From an uncultured Prevotellaceae bacterium (GTDB lineage Bacteria > Bacteroidota > Bacteroidia > Bacteroidales > Bacteroidaceae): DNA of 64,000 nt. Where the stretch lies: assembly GCA_900543815.1 (NCBI GenBank), contig UQST01000007.1:1-64000 (forward strand). The letters are read 5' to 3'. This document shows, piece after piece, positions 28,091 to 36,990 of the stretch (position 1 is the stretch's first letter; the number at the start of each line of letters is the position of its first letter). The notes beneath the pieces were generated by a model. That model was not told the origin of the DNA and did not search any database. It saw only the letters and a program-made list of their open reading frames with translations. The translations under genes were made by a program, and so were the position numbers.

Positions 28091-28555
28091 CTACTGCATG
28101 TCGTGATGCAGCATGCGATACTGAGCCATCTCCTCATAGCGCGTTCCAGGCTGGCCGTAATTGGCATAAGGCCAGATGCTGATGCCGCCGCGAGGCGTAA
28201 AGAGGCCCGTCACTTCGATGTACTTGGGCTGCATGAGCCTCACGAGGTCCTTCATGATAACGTTGACACAGTCCTCGTGAAAGTCACCGTGATTGCGGAA
28301 GGAGAAGAGATAGAGCTTGAGGCTCTTGCTCTCCACCATACGTTCCGCCGGTATGTAACTGATGCGTATCTCGGCAAAGTCGGGCTGGCCAGTGATAGGA
28401 CAGAGGCTGGTGAACTCGGGGCAATTGAAACGCACCCAGTAATCGTTCTCGGGATGTCTGTTCTGGAAAGTCTCCAGCACCTCGGGAGCATAATCCTGCC
28501 TATACTCTGTCTTTCGTCCAAGGGCAGCAAGTCCCTCTTGTTCTCGTGTACTCAT
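28091..28555 (-). CDS. queF: NADPH-dependent 7-cyano-7-deazaguanine reductase
   Basis: 154 residues, the short unimodular (YkvM) type. Reduces preQ0 to preQ1 in queuosine synthesis. Visible: NCPEFTSLCPITGQPDF with the catalytic Cys, the signature ESKSLKLYLFSFRNHGDFHE for NADPH binding, and GGISIWPYANYG. Lies 97 bases after queC, probably in the same unit as queC and the transporter under the preQ1-type riboswitch. Confidence 0.95.
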   Translation of the reverse strand: MSTREQEGLAALGRKTEYRQDYAPEVLETFQNRHPENDYWVRFNCPEFTSLCPITGQPDFAEIRISYIPAERMVESKSLKLYLFSFRNHGDFHEDCVNVIMKDLVRLMQPKYIEVTGLFTPRGGISIWPYANYGQPGTRYEEMAQYRMLHHDMQ

Positions 28556-28652
28556 TATTATATTATAATATTATGTTTTTTCCCAAAGAATATGGTTGAA
28601 AGCCCGGCGCCCGGCAATGCGAGGCGACGGCCAGCAACTCAAAATTCTCAAT

Positions 28653-29363
28653 TCATAATTCTCGATTACCCGCAGTTTTGCTTTGGAGGAGGTATCTCTT
28701 CAGCCCTTCGGCCCTGAGACGACAGGCCGGACAATGCCCGCAACCGTCGCCTGGGATGCCATTGTAGCAGGTGAGCGTCTTGTGGCGGATGATTTCGAGC
28801 ACCCCCAAACGGTCGGCCAAAGCCCAGGTCTGTGCCTTGTCGAGCCACATGAGCGGTGTATGGATGCGGAACTGTTCCTCCATGGCCAGGTTGAGAGTGA
28901 CGTTGAGACTCTTCACGAAGTTGTCCCTGCAATCGGGATAACCGCTGAAGTCGGCCTGCCCCACGCCGGTCACCAGGTCCATGATGCCGTGATTGCGGGC
29001 ATAGACAGCCGCCACACTGAGGAAGAAGAGGTTGCGTCCGGGCACGAAGGTACTGGGCCACTGGGCGTCATCAGCCTTCTGCTCCTCGATGGTCATGGTG
29101 GTGTCGGTAAGGCTGCAACAGCCCTGACTCAGCTGGGATATGAACGTCATATCCATGCACTCCCACTCTACGCCTGCCTCGGCAGCCAGTTGCTTGGCCA
29201 ACTGGACTTCCTTGACATGCTTCTGGCCATAGGCAAAACTCAACGCACGCACCGTGCTGAAATGCTTCTTTGCCCAATATAGACAGGTGGTGCTATCCTG
29301 CCCGCCCGAGAAGACCACCAGGGCAGAATCGCCCAAGAGGCCCGTTTGCGGAGTCGCTATCAT
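28653..29363 (-). CDS. queC: 7-cyano-7-deazaguanine synthase
   Basis: 236 residues. Converts 7-carboxy-7-deazaguanine to preQ0 with ATP and ammonia. Visible: SGGQDSTTCLYWA (PP-loop) near residue 19, FVPGRNLFFLSVAA near 107, and the zinc-binding CYNGIPGDGCGHCPACRLR near 200. Its ATG overlaps the stop of the transporter gene by 4 bases (ATGA), so translation is coupled. Confidence 0.95.
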   Translation of the reverse strand: MIATPQTGLLGDSALVVFSGGQDSTTCLYWAKKHFSTVRALSFAYGQKHVKEVQLAKQLAAEAGVEWECMDMTFISQLSQGCCSLTDTTMTIEEQKADDAQWPSTFVPGRNLFFLSVAAVYARNHGIMDLVTGVGQADFSGYPDCRDNFVKSLNVTLNLAMEEQFRIHTPLMWLDKAQTWALADRLGVLEIIRHKTLTCYNGIPGDGCGHCPACRLRAEGLKRYLLQSKTAGNREL

Positions 29364-30049
29364 ATCTCGAAAAGCTTCAGGGGATTGTATGAAACGTTCT
29401 CGTCATATACGTCCGTTCCCTCATGCTGCTTCACATAACGAACCACGCGAATGGTTACAGGCAGCATGACCACCTCGTAGAGTGTCTTGGTGATGACCTG
29501 CAGAAGCATCAGTTTGGCCAATTCGCTCACAGGCATCAGCCCGCCAAAAGCCAGGGGGAAGAATATCAGGCTATCCGCTCCCTCGCCCCATAATGTGCTC
29601 ACGATAGCACGCAGCGAGAACCGCTTGCCCTGGCTGCTTATCTTCATACGGCTCATCACGTAGGCATTGACAAAGCTTCCCACAAGGAAAGCAGTGAAGC
29701 TGGCAGCCGCGATACGGGGCGCAAGACCAAAGACGAAATTGAAATGCTCCTCGTTGTCAGCCCAATAACCGGCAGCAGGCAGCATGACAGCCAACTGACC
29801 CAAGGCCACAACCAGGAAGTTCATAAGGAATGCCGTCCAGATGATGATGCGGGCTTTGCGGAATCCCCACACCTCTGCAATGCAGTCGTTAAGAATGTAA
29901 GAGATGGGAAAACACAGCACGCCTGCGGTCAGCGTAAAGGTTCCGAACTGAAGAACTTTGGTCTCCAAAAGGTTACTTGCCACTAAGCAAGTACAGAAGA
30001 GTATGCCCATCAGCATGAATGACACACTCACAGTCTTGTTTTGTATCAT
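29360..30049 (-). CDS. Queuosine precursor transporter (YhhQ/VUT family)
   Basis: 229 residues, about six hydrophobic helices. YhhQ (DUF165) family, ECF-like importer of preQ0/preQ1 or queuine. Visible: the FPISYILNDCIAEVWGFRKAR and NAYVMSRMKI-S-x-G-K-RF motifs typical of the family. First gene of the queuosine unit. Its ATG lies 3 bases after the 3' strand of the predicted preQ1-I-like pseudoknot, so ligand binding would directly mask its start. It combines salvage (uptake) with the de novo enzymes QueC and QueF behind it; queD and queE are not here. Confidence 0.92.
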   Translation of the reverse strand: MIQNKTVSVSFMLMGILFCTCLVASNLLETKVLQFGTFTLTAGVLCFPISYILNDCIAEVWGFRKARIIIWTAFLMNFLVVALGQLAVMLPAAGYWADNEEHFNFVFGLAPRIAAASFTAFLVGSFVNAYVMSRMKISSQGKRFSLRAIVSTLWGEGADSLIFFPLAFGGLMPVSELAKLMLLQVITKTLYEVVMLPVTIRVVRYVKQHEGTDVYDENVSYNPLKLFEI

Positions 30050-30052
30050 AAT

Positions 30053-30089
30053 CTTGTTTTGTTTTGAAAGAGGTTACCAAGCACTCTTT
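30053..30089 (-). promoter_or_regulatory. preQ1-I-like riboswitch
   Basis: Minus strand: P1 AAAGAG (30084-30089) pairs with CTCTTT (30067-30072) around the 11-nt loop TGCTTGGTAAC; loop CTTG (30078-30081) pairs with CAAG (30053-30056) after the A-rich link CAAAACAAAA, giving the small H-type pseudoknot characteristic of preQ1-I aptamers. The CAAG strand ends 3 bases before the transporter ATG, and no Shine-Dalgarno is otherwise present. Position before a queuosine operon supports the call. Confidence 0.8.
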
Positions 30090-30104
30090 TTCCGTTAAGC
30101 GGTG

Positions 30105-30135
30105 CAAAGGTAAGGGGAAAATATGAAAGGGCAAA
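30105..30135 (-). promoter_or_regulatory. Promoter for the queuosine unit
   Basis: Minus strand TTTG (30132-30135), 19 bp, TACCTTTG (30105-30112): perfect spacing. Predicted transcription start about 10 bases before the riboswitch. Confidence 0.85.
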
Positions 30136-30192
30136 GGCTTTTCCTTAATTATAAAAGGAAATGGGATGGTACGGGGAGCGGACTGGGCAAAA

Positions 30193-30277
30193 AAGTGAAG
30201 CAAGGTTACTTGGCAAAGTATCCTTGGATACTTCGCAATTTATCCAAGGATAAACGGGCAAGTATCCAAGGATACTT
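30193..30277. repeat. 22-bp-spaced palindrome array (AAGTATCC type)
   Basis: AAGTATCC-TT-GGATACTT (30216-30233), TTTATCC-AA-GGATAAA (30239-30254) and AAGTATCC-AA-GGATACTT (30260-30277); centres 30224.5, 30246.5 and 30268.5, exactly 22 bp apart. A degenerate fourth, AAGT...ACTT, is centred near 30202. All three clear copies are perfect inverted repeats. Confidence 0.85.
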
Positions 30278-30677
30278 TTTCGGGGCAGTTCATTGGCGGG
30301 GGAAAGCCATTTTTGTGCCTTGTCCATCCCATTACTCCTGAAGCGTGTTTCTTCAGCACCTACTGAAGCCATAGTCTGCATTCCGGAAAGCGGACTGAAA
30401 CGGTTGACACCCGCACAGAAAGAGTCCTGTTGGCGTTGACACTTCACTCACCGAGGATACTCAGGCTTCCTTCGGTCGCCCATGAAGACATTCCCGATGA
30501 CAAAGCAGGTCCGTTTACCTGAACGAGGGATTTGCATGTGTACCCACCAAGAGTCCGCCAGCCTATGGAAAGGACTTCCCTGGAAAGGCAAAAACAGAAT
30601 GCCGCACACCCAAATCAAGCCAGGTCAAGGGGCGACAGAGAAAGACAAAGGGCTGCACGACACCACATCGTACAGCC
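30278..30677. other. Gene-free stretch upstream of queuosine unit
   Basis: About 400 bases without a credible gene. It holds a small CTGAAG/CTTCAG/CTGAAG alternating palindrome set (30338-30368) and otherwise nothing I recognise; frames open here lack codon structure. Confidence 0.5.
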
Positions 30678-30777
30678 CTACTCATTATATATATAGTTTG
30701 TCTCAGACTCGTTGACTTGCCGTATTCGCGCGTCTCTTCCTCCCTACTCATTATATATATAGTTTGCCTCAGACACG
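30678..30777. repeat. Direct repeat CTACTCATTATATATATAG, two copies 66 bp apart
   Basis: 34-bp copies at 30678-30711 and 30744-30777, CTACTCATTATATATATAG followed by TTTG and CTCAGAC, differing at two or three positions. They lie just past the 3' end of the Crp-like gene. Confidence 0.8.
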
Positions 30778-30787
30778 CTTTCCACGT

Positions 30788-31441
30788 TCACGATTTATCC
30801 TTCAACTCGGTAGTATGTGTCCACCAGGCATCGTTCTGGTCGCGTGGAGCTGGCTTGGCTTGCTGGGTGCTGACATTTCGGACGCGGCTGAGCGTCTCGG
30901 GGGTCATCTGCAGGAAGCTGGCGATATGCACCATGGGAGCACGGAGCACTATCTCGGGTTTCTCTTTGAGAAGGCGCTCATAACGCTCGGCAGCATTCTC
31001 AAAGCGCTGGCTGTCGGCGTGTTCCTGGCTGCTGATGGCCACATGCTCAAGTATCTTACGGTAGAGCATCTCCATTTCCTGGTTGCGAACCATGAGGTTG
31101 TGAAGGTCATCATAGGGGATGGCATAGAGGCTGCTGTTCTCGAGCGCCTCGACGATAAGGCGGCTGGGCTCCTGTTTGAGGAAGCTCTCAATGCAGAAGA
31201 CTATGCGACCCTCATAGGAGAAGTGCTCCGTCACATCGCGCTTGTTCTTATAATAATACTGGCGAACCATACCCTTGTCAACGAAATACATGGCTCGGCA
31301 CACCTGGCCGGCCGACAGGATCGTTTCGCCCTTTTGGAACTTCATAGGTACAAGAATGCTCCCCAAAGCATCAACGCCTTGCGGAGTGAGCGTGCAATAA
31401 ATACGGGCAATCTCTCTTGCCACATCTCTACGTCTGTACAT
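30788..31441 (-). CDS. Crp/Fnr-family transcriptional regulator
   Basis: 217 residues. Cyclic-nucleotide-binding-like beta roll (about 25-120) with FQKGETILSAGQVCRAMYFV and KGMVRQYYYKNKRDVTEHF, a helix, and a C-terminal winged helix-turn-helix (about 165-200) with IASFLQMTPETLSRVRN, the Crp recognition-helix pattern. The residues that bind cAMP in Crp are not conserved and no FNR cysteine cluster is present, so the ligand is unknown. Stands alone: no neighbour in the same direction within 250 bases either side. Confidence 0.88.
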   Translation of the reverse strand: MYRRRDVAREIARIYCTLTPQGVDALGSILVPMKFQKGETILSAGQVCRAMYFVDKGMVRQYYYKNKRDVTEHFSYEGRIVFCIESFLKQEPSRLIVEALENSSLYAIPYDDLHNLMVRNQEMEMLYRKILEHVAISSQEHADSQRFENAAERYERLLKEKPEIVLRAPMVHIASFLQMTPETLSRVRNVSTQQAKPAPRDQNDAWWTHTTELKDKS

Positions 31442-31700
31442 TGTCTCTTGTTTTAGGGTATTAAGTTTAAGTTAGATGCCGCCTCCCTCTACGGACAGAG
31501 GGAAGTGGAATGATGTATGAGGAAGCTCACGCTCCCCTCTGTAGCCCCCGGCAGAAGCCGTGGGAATAGGGTAATCAGGCAGAAGTATGCTGCCACGAAA
31601 AGCCTGACAATCTGCTCCGCGAGAGCCTCATCCGCCAAGGGACAGAGCCTCTGGAGCACATGCTTGGCAGCAGGATGCGCATCCTGCTCCCGGTCTGGCC
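31442..31700. other. Intergenic stretch with two palindromes
   Basis: 259 bases between the regulator and lepA. Contains TCCCTCT-N6-AGAGGGA (31484-31503) and a perfect 20-bp palindrome AGCAGGATGCGCATCCTGCT (31669-31688) 12 bases past the lepA stop, perhaps an mRNA-end structure. No gene seen. Confidence 0.6.
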
Positions 31701-33482
31701 TCAATCCAACTTGAGGACAGCCAGGAAAGCCTTCTGAGGCACCTGCACGTTGCCTATCTGCTTCATGCGTTTCTTGCCCTTCTTCTGCTTCTCGAGGAGC
31801 TTGCGCTTACGGCTCACGTCACCGCCATAGCACTTGGCCAGCACATCCTTACGCACCTGCTTGACCGTTTCACGTGCAATGATCTTGGCACCGATGGCAG
31901 CCTGGATGGCGATGTCGAACTGCTGTCGGGGCAGCAGCTCCTTGAGTTTCTCGCACATGCGGCGGCCAAAGCCCTCGGCGTTGTCGGCATGTGTGAGGGT
32001 GCTCAGCGCATCCACCGGTTCGCCGTTGAGCAGTATGTCCATCTTGACAAGGCGGCTGGGGCGGTAACCGTCCTGGTGATAATCGAAGGATGCATAGCCC
32101 TTGCTGATGCTCTTGAGCTTGTCATAGAAGTCAATCACTATCTCACCCAGGGGCATGGCATACTGTATCTCCACACGGTTACCGCTGATGTACTCCTGCT
32201 TGAGCAGTTCGCCTCTCTTGCCCAAGCACAGCGTCATGATGGGACCGATGTAGGCTGCATTGGTGATGACAGTGGCTCGGATGTAAGGTTCCTCTATATG
32301 GTCGATGAGGGTAGCGTCGGGCATACCCGAGGGGTTGTGCACCTCCTTGACCTCTCCTTGCTTGTCATAGACGAGATAAGACACGTTGGGGACGGTGGTG
32401 ATGACGTCCATGTTGAACTCACGATCGAGCCTCTCCTGCACGATCTCCATATGAAGAAGTCCCAGGAAGCCGCATCGGAAACCGAAGCCAAGCGCCACGG
32501 AGCTCTCGGGAGTGAAGGTGAGGCTGGCATCGTTGAGCTGCAACTTCTCGAGGCTGGCACGCAGGTTCTCAAAGTCCTCCGTCTCTATGGGATAGACTCC
32601 AGCAAACACCATGGGCTTTACCTCCTCGAAGCCTGCGATGGCCTCCTTGCATGGATTGTCGGTCGTAGTGATGGTATCGCCCACCTTCACCTCGGTGGCT
32701 GTCTTGATGCCGCTCACTATGTAGCCCACATCACCGCAATGCAGCACCTGGCGAGGCACCATATCCATCTTGAGCACACCTATCTCATCGGCCTTGTACT
32801 CTCGTCCGGTATTGATGAACTGCACCTGGTCGCCGCTGTGCATGCAGCCGTTGACTATCTTGAAGTAGGCAATGATTCCCCGGAAAGAATTGAACACCGA
32901 GTCGAAGATGAGCGCCTGCAGAGGAGCCTGCTCGTCTCCCTTGGGAGAAGGAACACGATCGACCACCGCATCCAGTATCTCCTGCACTCCCAGGCCCGTC
33001 TTTCCGCTGGCCAGGATAATCTCCTCGTGCTTGCAGCCAAGCAGTTCCACTATCTCATCCTTGACTTCTTCGGGCATCGCGTTAGGCATGTCGCACTTGT
33101 TCACCACGGGGATGATTTCCAGATCATGTTCGATGGCCATATAGAGGTTGCTGATAGTCTGAGCCTGCACACCCTGTGTGGCATCCACCACCAGCAGAGC
33201 GCCTTCGCAAGCGGCAATGCTTCGGCTCACCTCGTAACTGAAGTCCACATGTCCCGGAGTATCGATGAGATTGAGCGTATATTGCCCATCGGCACGCTTG
33301 TAATCCATCTGTATGGCATGACTCTTGATGGTGATACCGCGCTCGCGCTCCAGATCCATGTTGTCGAGCATCTGCCCCTCGGTCACTTTGATGGTGTTGG
33401 TGTATTCCAGCAAACGGTCAGCCAGAGTGCTCTTGCCGTGGTCGATGTGGGCAATGATGCAGAAGTTCCTAATATGTTGCAT
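31701..33482 (-). CDS. lepA: Elongation factor 4 (LepA)
   Basis: 593 residues, full length. Ribosome-associated GTPase that back-translocates or aids 30S assembly. Visible: HIDHGKSTLADRLLE (P-loop), RERGITIKSH (switch I), DTPGHVDFSYEV (G3), NKCDMPNA (G4), then the LepA-specific C-terminal domain rich in basic residues ending RKRKLLEKQKKGKKRMKQ. The ATG at 33482 directly precedes QHIRNFCIIAHIDHG; a longer in-frame extension is not conserved. Promoter at 33639-33669. Confidence 0.97.
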   Translation of the reverse strand: MQHIRNFCIIAHIDHGKSTLADRLLEYTNTIKVTEGQMLDNMDLERERGITIKSHAIQMDYKRADGQYTLNLIDTPGHVDFSYEVSRSIAACEGALLVVDATQGVQAQTISNLYMAIEHDLEIIPVVNKCDMPNAMPEEVKDEIVELLGCKHEEIILASGKTGLGVQEILDAVVDRVPSPKGDEQAPLQALIFDSVFNSFRGIIAYFKIVNGCMHSGDQVQFINTGREYKADEIGVLKMDMVPRQVLHCGDVGYIVSGIKTATEVKVGDTITTTDNPCKEAIAGFEEVKPMVFAGVYPIETEDFENLRASLEKLQLNDASLTFTPESSVALGFGFRCGFLGLLHMEIVQERLDREFNMDVITTVPNVSYLVYDKQGEVKEVHNPSGMPDATLIDHIEEPYIRATVITNAAYIGPIMTLCLGKRGELLKQEYISGNRVEIQYAMPLGEIVIDFYDKLKSISKGYASFDYHQDGYRPSRLVKMDILLNGEPVDALSTLTHADNAEGFGRRMCEKLKELLPRQQFDIAIQAAIGAKIIARETVKQVRKDVLAKCYGGDVSRKRKLLEKQKKGKKRMKQIGNVQVPQKAFLAVLKLD

Positions 33483-33638
33483 AAGTATGAGATACTGTAC
33501 GTAGGTATAGTTTGTCAATCGTGGCAAGACGGGTGGCGCTTTACATTTACTTCCTCAGGCCCGACCGGCAAGGTAAAACCCTCGGTCCAATCCAAGCTCT
33601 CACGAAGCAAGCCCTCCTAAGCCACATTTATCGATTTG

Positions 33639-33669
33639 CAAAGATACAACTTTTTGCGTGTTTCACAAG
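33639..33669 (-). promoter_or_regulatory. Promoter for lepA
   Basis: Minus strand CTTG (33666-33669), 19 bp, TATCTTTG (33639-33646). About 150 bases before the lepA ATG. Confidence 0.6.
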
Positions 33670-33916
33670 TCAGCGAACACTTTTTTCGCATGAAGCAAAA
33701 AACGGTCACAGGCACGGGCAACTGCCTTTGTCCACACACCGCCACACAGCACCGTCCGCTCTTTTCCGGTATGATAGAGGCCAGAAAACTGACTGCTGGC
33801 GAGGCTCTACCACAATAGAAAAGGCAAGCGAAAGCACCAAGGGAACAGCCGAATGAAGCCGGCAATCCCACAGAAAGCGGGTGCAGAGAAAGCTCCAGAA
33901 GGGACTGCAAACAAAC

Positions 33917-33994
33917 GCAGTGCGCTGCGAAGCCCAACGCAGCACGCTGCAACAGGCTATACAGTGCGCTGCGATGGCCGATGCAGCGCACCAC
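33917..33994. repeat. 22-bp GC-palindrome array, locus C (4 units)
   Basis: Cores at 33917 GCAGTGCGCTGC, 33939 GCAGCACGCTGC, 33961 ACAGTGCGCTGC, 33983 GCAGCGCACCAC, exactly 22 bp apart. Confidence 0.9.
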
Positions 33995-34138
33995 GTCAGT
34001 CGGTCAGGGCGGCTCAAAATATCCGCAAAGCCGATGAAAGAGGAATCCTTTTAGGCCAACAACCGCCCGCTCATGCTTTGCAAACAGCGTCCAAGCAGAG
34101 ACCGGAATCCAAGCAAGCCTGCCCGGATGCAAGCGTCA

Positions 34139-35059
34139 TCACTTCCAATACTTCCAGTCAAACCGGCTCTCGGCCTTGCGCTCCACGTTCTTGTCGAGCT
34201 TGGAGAAGAAGTTGATGCCCGTGAGAGCCTCCACACTATCCACAGTCACCGCATAGGACTGCATGGGACTATCCACTTTCTCCAGATTGTCATAGATGAA
34301 GCCGATGGCCTGTGCCTCGCCAGGAGCCGTGAAGCGCAGCAATACCTTGTAGAACCGGGCAGGCACAGTCACCTTGTTGGCACCGATATGCTCGTACTCG
34401 AAGCCTTTCTCAATCACAGGACCACACACCACATAGATGCTGTCATAGCGCTGGGCCCAGCGTCGCGTGGCAGTCTCCAGCTCCTTCCAGTCGCCTGCGT
34501 TGAGCGAATGAGTCTGCGGACAGATATTGGTAAGCAGGAAGCAGTCGTTCATCGACTGGCGACTGTGCTTGCAGTCAGCGGCCGGACACATGTGCCCACG
34601 GTCGTATCCGCTGCGGCGATAATCGGTATCTTCGGCCACAGGACCCTGCTTCACGCTGGCATCAGGCTGGAAGTTGTCGGCCCGCTTCTCCGTTCCTTGG
34701 GTCCGCTCACGGGTAAGGAGCCATGCCACCCAGTTGGGCAGACGGTGCTTCTTGTTGTATGACAACGTGAAGCCATCGTGCTGCACTATCTCCTCATCGC
34801 GGTCGGTAAGGTAGGCGGGAATCTCTATCCCCTTCGCGCGCTCGTTCTTATATATTACCCGACGCGTGTTCTCATACACCTTGTTGCCGGCACTGTCGCG
34901 GCTCACAACCACGTTGTTCTCCACAATAGTGCTGTCGGTCTCTATGCGCTGCAGGCCTGTATCAGCCTCCGGTTTGCGGTGAGCGGCATAATAATAGGCG
35001 CCCAGGACGGCAAAGATGCCCACAAGGGCCCACACACGGTTCTGCTGACTCTTTCTCAT
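34139..35059 (-). CDS. Membrane-anchored DNA/RNA non-specific endonuclease
   Basis: 306 residues. An N-terminal hydrophobic helix (about 10-27, VWALVGIFAVLGAYYYA) acts as anchor or uncleaved signal; the beta-beta-alpha-metal nuclease domain spans about 125-295. The catalytic motif is intact: YDRGHMCPAADCKHS with the general-base His, followed by FLLTNICPQTHSLNAGDW with the metal-binding Asn. NucA/EndA family; in Bacteroidota these are often exported nucleases for DNA scavenging. Chosen ATG at 35059 sits just before the helix; a longer frame would run over the promoter (35098-35128). Confidence 0.92.
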   Translation of the reverse strand: MRKSQQNRVWALVGIFAVLGAYYYAAHRKPEADTGLQRIETDSTIVENNVVVSRDSAGNKVYENTRRVIYKNERAKGIEIPAYLTDRDEEIVQHDGFTLSYNKKHRLPNWVAWLLTRERTQGTEKRADNFQPDASVKQGPVAEDTDYRRSGYDRGHMCPAADCKHSRQSMNDCFLLTNICPQTHSLNAGDWKELETATRRWAQRYDSIYVVCGPVIEKGFEYEHIGANKVTVPARFYKVLLRFTAPGEAQAIGFIYDNLEKVDSPMQSYAVTVDSVEALTGINFFSKLDKNVERKAESRFDWKYWK

Positions 35060-35097
35060 AATTGCTTTGATTAACTGCTTATTCTGTTTTCGGTGTG

Positions 35098-35128
35098 CAA
35101 AATTATGCCTTTTTCGACACCGAACAAG
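35098..35128 (-). promoter_or_regulatory. Promoter for the nuclease gene
   Basis: Minus strand CTTG (35125-35128), 19 bp, TAATTTTG (35098-35105), about 39 bases before the chosen start. On the plus strand a TACATTTG box (35171-35178) precedes the divergent phosphomutase gene. Confidence 0.65.
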
Positions 35129-35231
35129 CACTTTCGCCCCATTTAGTATGCTCCTTACAGGAGAAATGGCTACATTTGCAGATAAATAAGAAAACGCGAT
35201 AAGAATACAAACACAAAAAGATACAATAACT

Positions 35232-36974
35232 ATGGACTTACAGTTGATCAAGGAGTGTGAAGCAAAGGCACAGGCCTGGCTCTCCTCTCCCTACTACGAC
35301 GAAGAGACAAAGGCAGAAATCCGCGAGATGATGCAGAATGAGGACAAGACCGCTCTGATAGACGCTTTCTACCAGAACCTGGAGTTCGGTACTGGCGGAC
35401 TGCGCGGCATCATGGGCGCTGGCACCAACCGCATGAACAAATACATCGTGGGTATGGCCACACAGGGATTTGCCAACTACCTGCTCAAAGCCTTCCCCGA
35501 AGGCAAGCAACTGAGCGTAGTGGTAGGCCATGACTGCCGCAACAACGGCCGTCTCTTTGCCGAGACAGTAGCAGCCATCTTCAGTGCCAACGGCATCAAG
35601 GTGTATCTCTTTGAGAGCCTCCGCCCCACTCCCGAAGTGTCTTTCGCCATCCGTCACCTGCATGCACAGGCCGGCGTAAACGTTACCGCCAGCCACAACC
35701 CCAAGGAGTACAACGGCTACAAGGCTTATTGGGAAGACGGCGCACAGGTGCTGGCACCACACGACAAGGGCATCATCGACGAGGTGAACAAGGTAAAGAT
35801 GGAGGACGTAAAGCTGCAGGCAGTGCCTGAGCTGATAGAGATCATAGGCGGTGAAGTGGATTACGACTACATGCAGGCCGTGCACGAAGCCATGATAGAC
35901 CAGAATGTGATCCTGCGACAGAAAGACCTCAACATCGTGTATAGCGCCATGCACGGAGCCGGACGGGTAATCGTCCCCCTCTGCCTGCGCTCATGGGGAT
36001 TCCAGAACATACACGTGGTACCCGAGCAGATGGTCATTGACGGCAACTTCCCCACTGTGGTGAGCCCCAACCCGGAGAACGCCGAGGCCATGACACTGGG
36101 CATGAAGATGGGCACCAGACTCAACGCTGACCTGGTGGTGGCAACCGACCCCGACGCCGACCGACTGGCCATCGTGTGCCGCGACAACAAGGGAGAATGG
36201 ATGATCATCAACGGTAACCAGACCTGCGCAATGTTCTGCTACTACATCATCCGCAACAAGAAGGCGCTCAACCAACTGCAGCCCACCGACTTCCTGGTGA
36301 AGACCATCGTGACCACAGAGCTCGTTGCCAAGATGGCCGAAAAGAACCACGTGGAGCTGCGCGACTGCTATACCGGCTTCAAGTGGATTGCTCGCGAGAT
36401 AGCCATAAGCGAGGGCAAGCAGAAGTTCATAGGCGGAGGAGAGGAGAGCTTCGGCTTCCTGCCCTACGACAAAGTGCGCGACAAGGACGCTCCAGCCGCC
36501 ATCTGCCTCATCTGCGAGATAGCTGCATGGGCCAAGGACAACGGCATGACCCTGTACGACCTGCTCATGCAACTCTATCTGGAATACGGCTTCAGCTACG
36601 AGCACACCATCAATGTGGTGAAGCCGGGCAAGACTGGAGCCGACGAGATAAAGGCCATGATGGAGAACTTCCGCACGAACCCCATCACCTGCATAGCCGG
36701 TAGCAAGGTCATCACAGCCAAGGACTTCCAGTCGCTCACCCAGCGCGACGGAGAGGGCCACGAGACTGCCATCGACATGCCAGCCAAGAGCAACGTGCTG
36801 CAGTACTTCTGCGAGGACGGCACCAAGGTGAGTGTGCGACCCAGCGGAACCGAGCCCAAGATCAAGTTCTACGTAGAGATAAAGGACAACATGCAGAGTG
36901 CTGCCGACTACGCAGCCTGCCTCGACCGCGCCAAGGCCAAGGTGGAGGAGGTGAAGAAGTCGCTGGGCATCTGA
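35232..36974 (+). CDS. Phospho-sugar mutase (phosphoglucomutase/phosphomannomutase)
   Basis: 580 residues, the length of the PgcA-like alpha-D-phosphohexomutase group. Visible: catalytic serine loop TASHNPKEYNGYK (residue ~155), metal-binding DPDADRLAI (~310), sugar-binding GGGEESFGF (~400) and phosphate-binding RPSGTEPKIKFY (~540). Interconverts glucose-1-P and glucose-6-P, possibly mannose phosphates. NudC follows after 16 bases, probably one transcript. Confidence 0.94.
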   Translation: MDLQLIKECEAKAQAWLSSPYYDEETKAEIREMMQNEDKTALIDAFYQNLEFGTGGLRGIMGAGTNRMNKYIVGMATQGFANYLLKAFPEGKQLSVVVGHDCRNNGRLFAETVAAIFSANGIKVYLFESLRPTPEVSFAIRHLHAQAGVNVTASHNPKEYNGYKAYWEDGAQVLAPHDKGIIDEVNKVKMEDVKLQAVPELIEIIGGEVDYDYMQAVHEAMIDQNVILRQKDLNIVYSAMHGAGRVIVPLCLRSWGFQNIHVVPEQMVIDGNFPTVVSPNPENAEAMTLGMKMGTRLNADLVVATDPDADRLAIVCRDNKGEWMIINGNQTCAMFCYYIIRNKKALNQLQPTDFLVKTIVTTELVAKMAEKNHVELRDCYTGFKWIAREIAISEGKQKFIGGGEESFGFLPYDKVRDKDAPAAICLICEIAAWAKDNGMTLYDLLMQLYLEYGFSYEHTINVVKPGKTGADEIKAMMENFRTNPITCIAGSKVITAKDFQSLTQRDGEGHETAIDMPAKSNVLQYFCEDGTKVSVRPSGTEPKIKFYVEIKDNMQSAADYAACLDRAKAKVEEVKKSLGI

Positions 36975-36990
36975 CCCTGACGCCCTCAGC

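Larger units (their letters stand above)
33483..34138. other. Gene-free stretch between nuclease and lepA
   Basis: About 650 bases without a credible gene. It contains the lepA promoter (33639-33669) and repeat array C (33917-33994). Both strands have open frames here but they are produced by biased composition and the array. Confidence 0.55.

Noticed and set aside
31989..33620. 543-codon plus-strand open frame
   Set aside because: Antisense to lepA, a certain gene.
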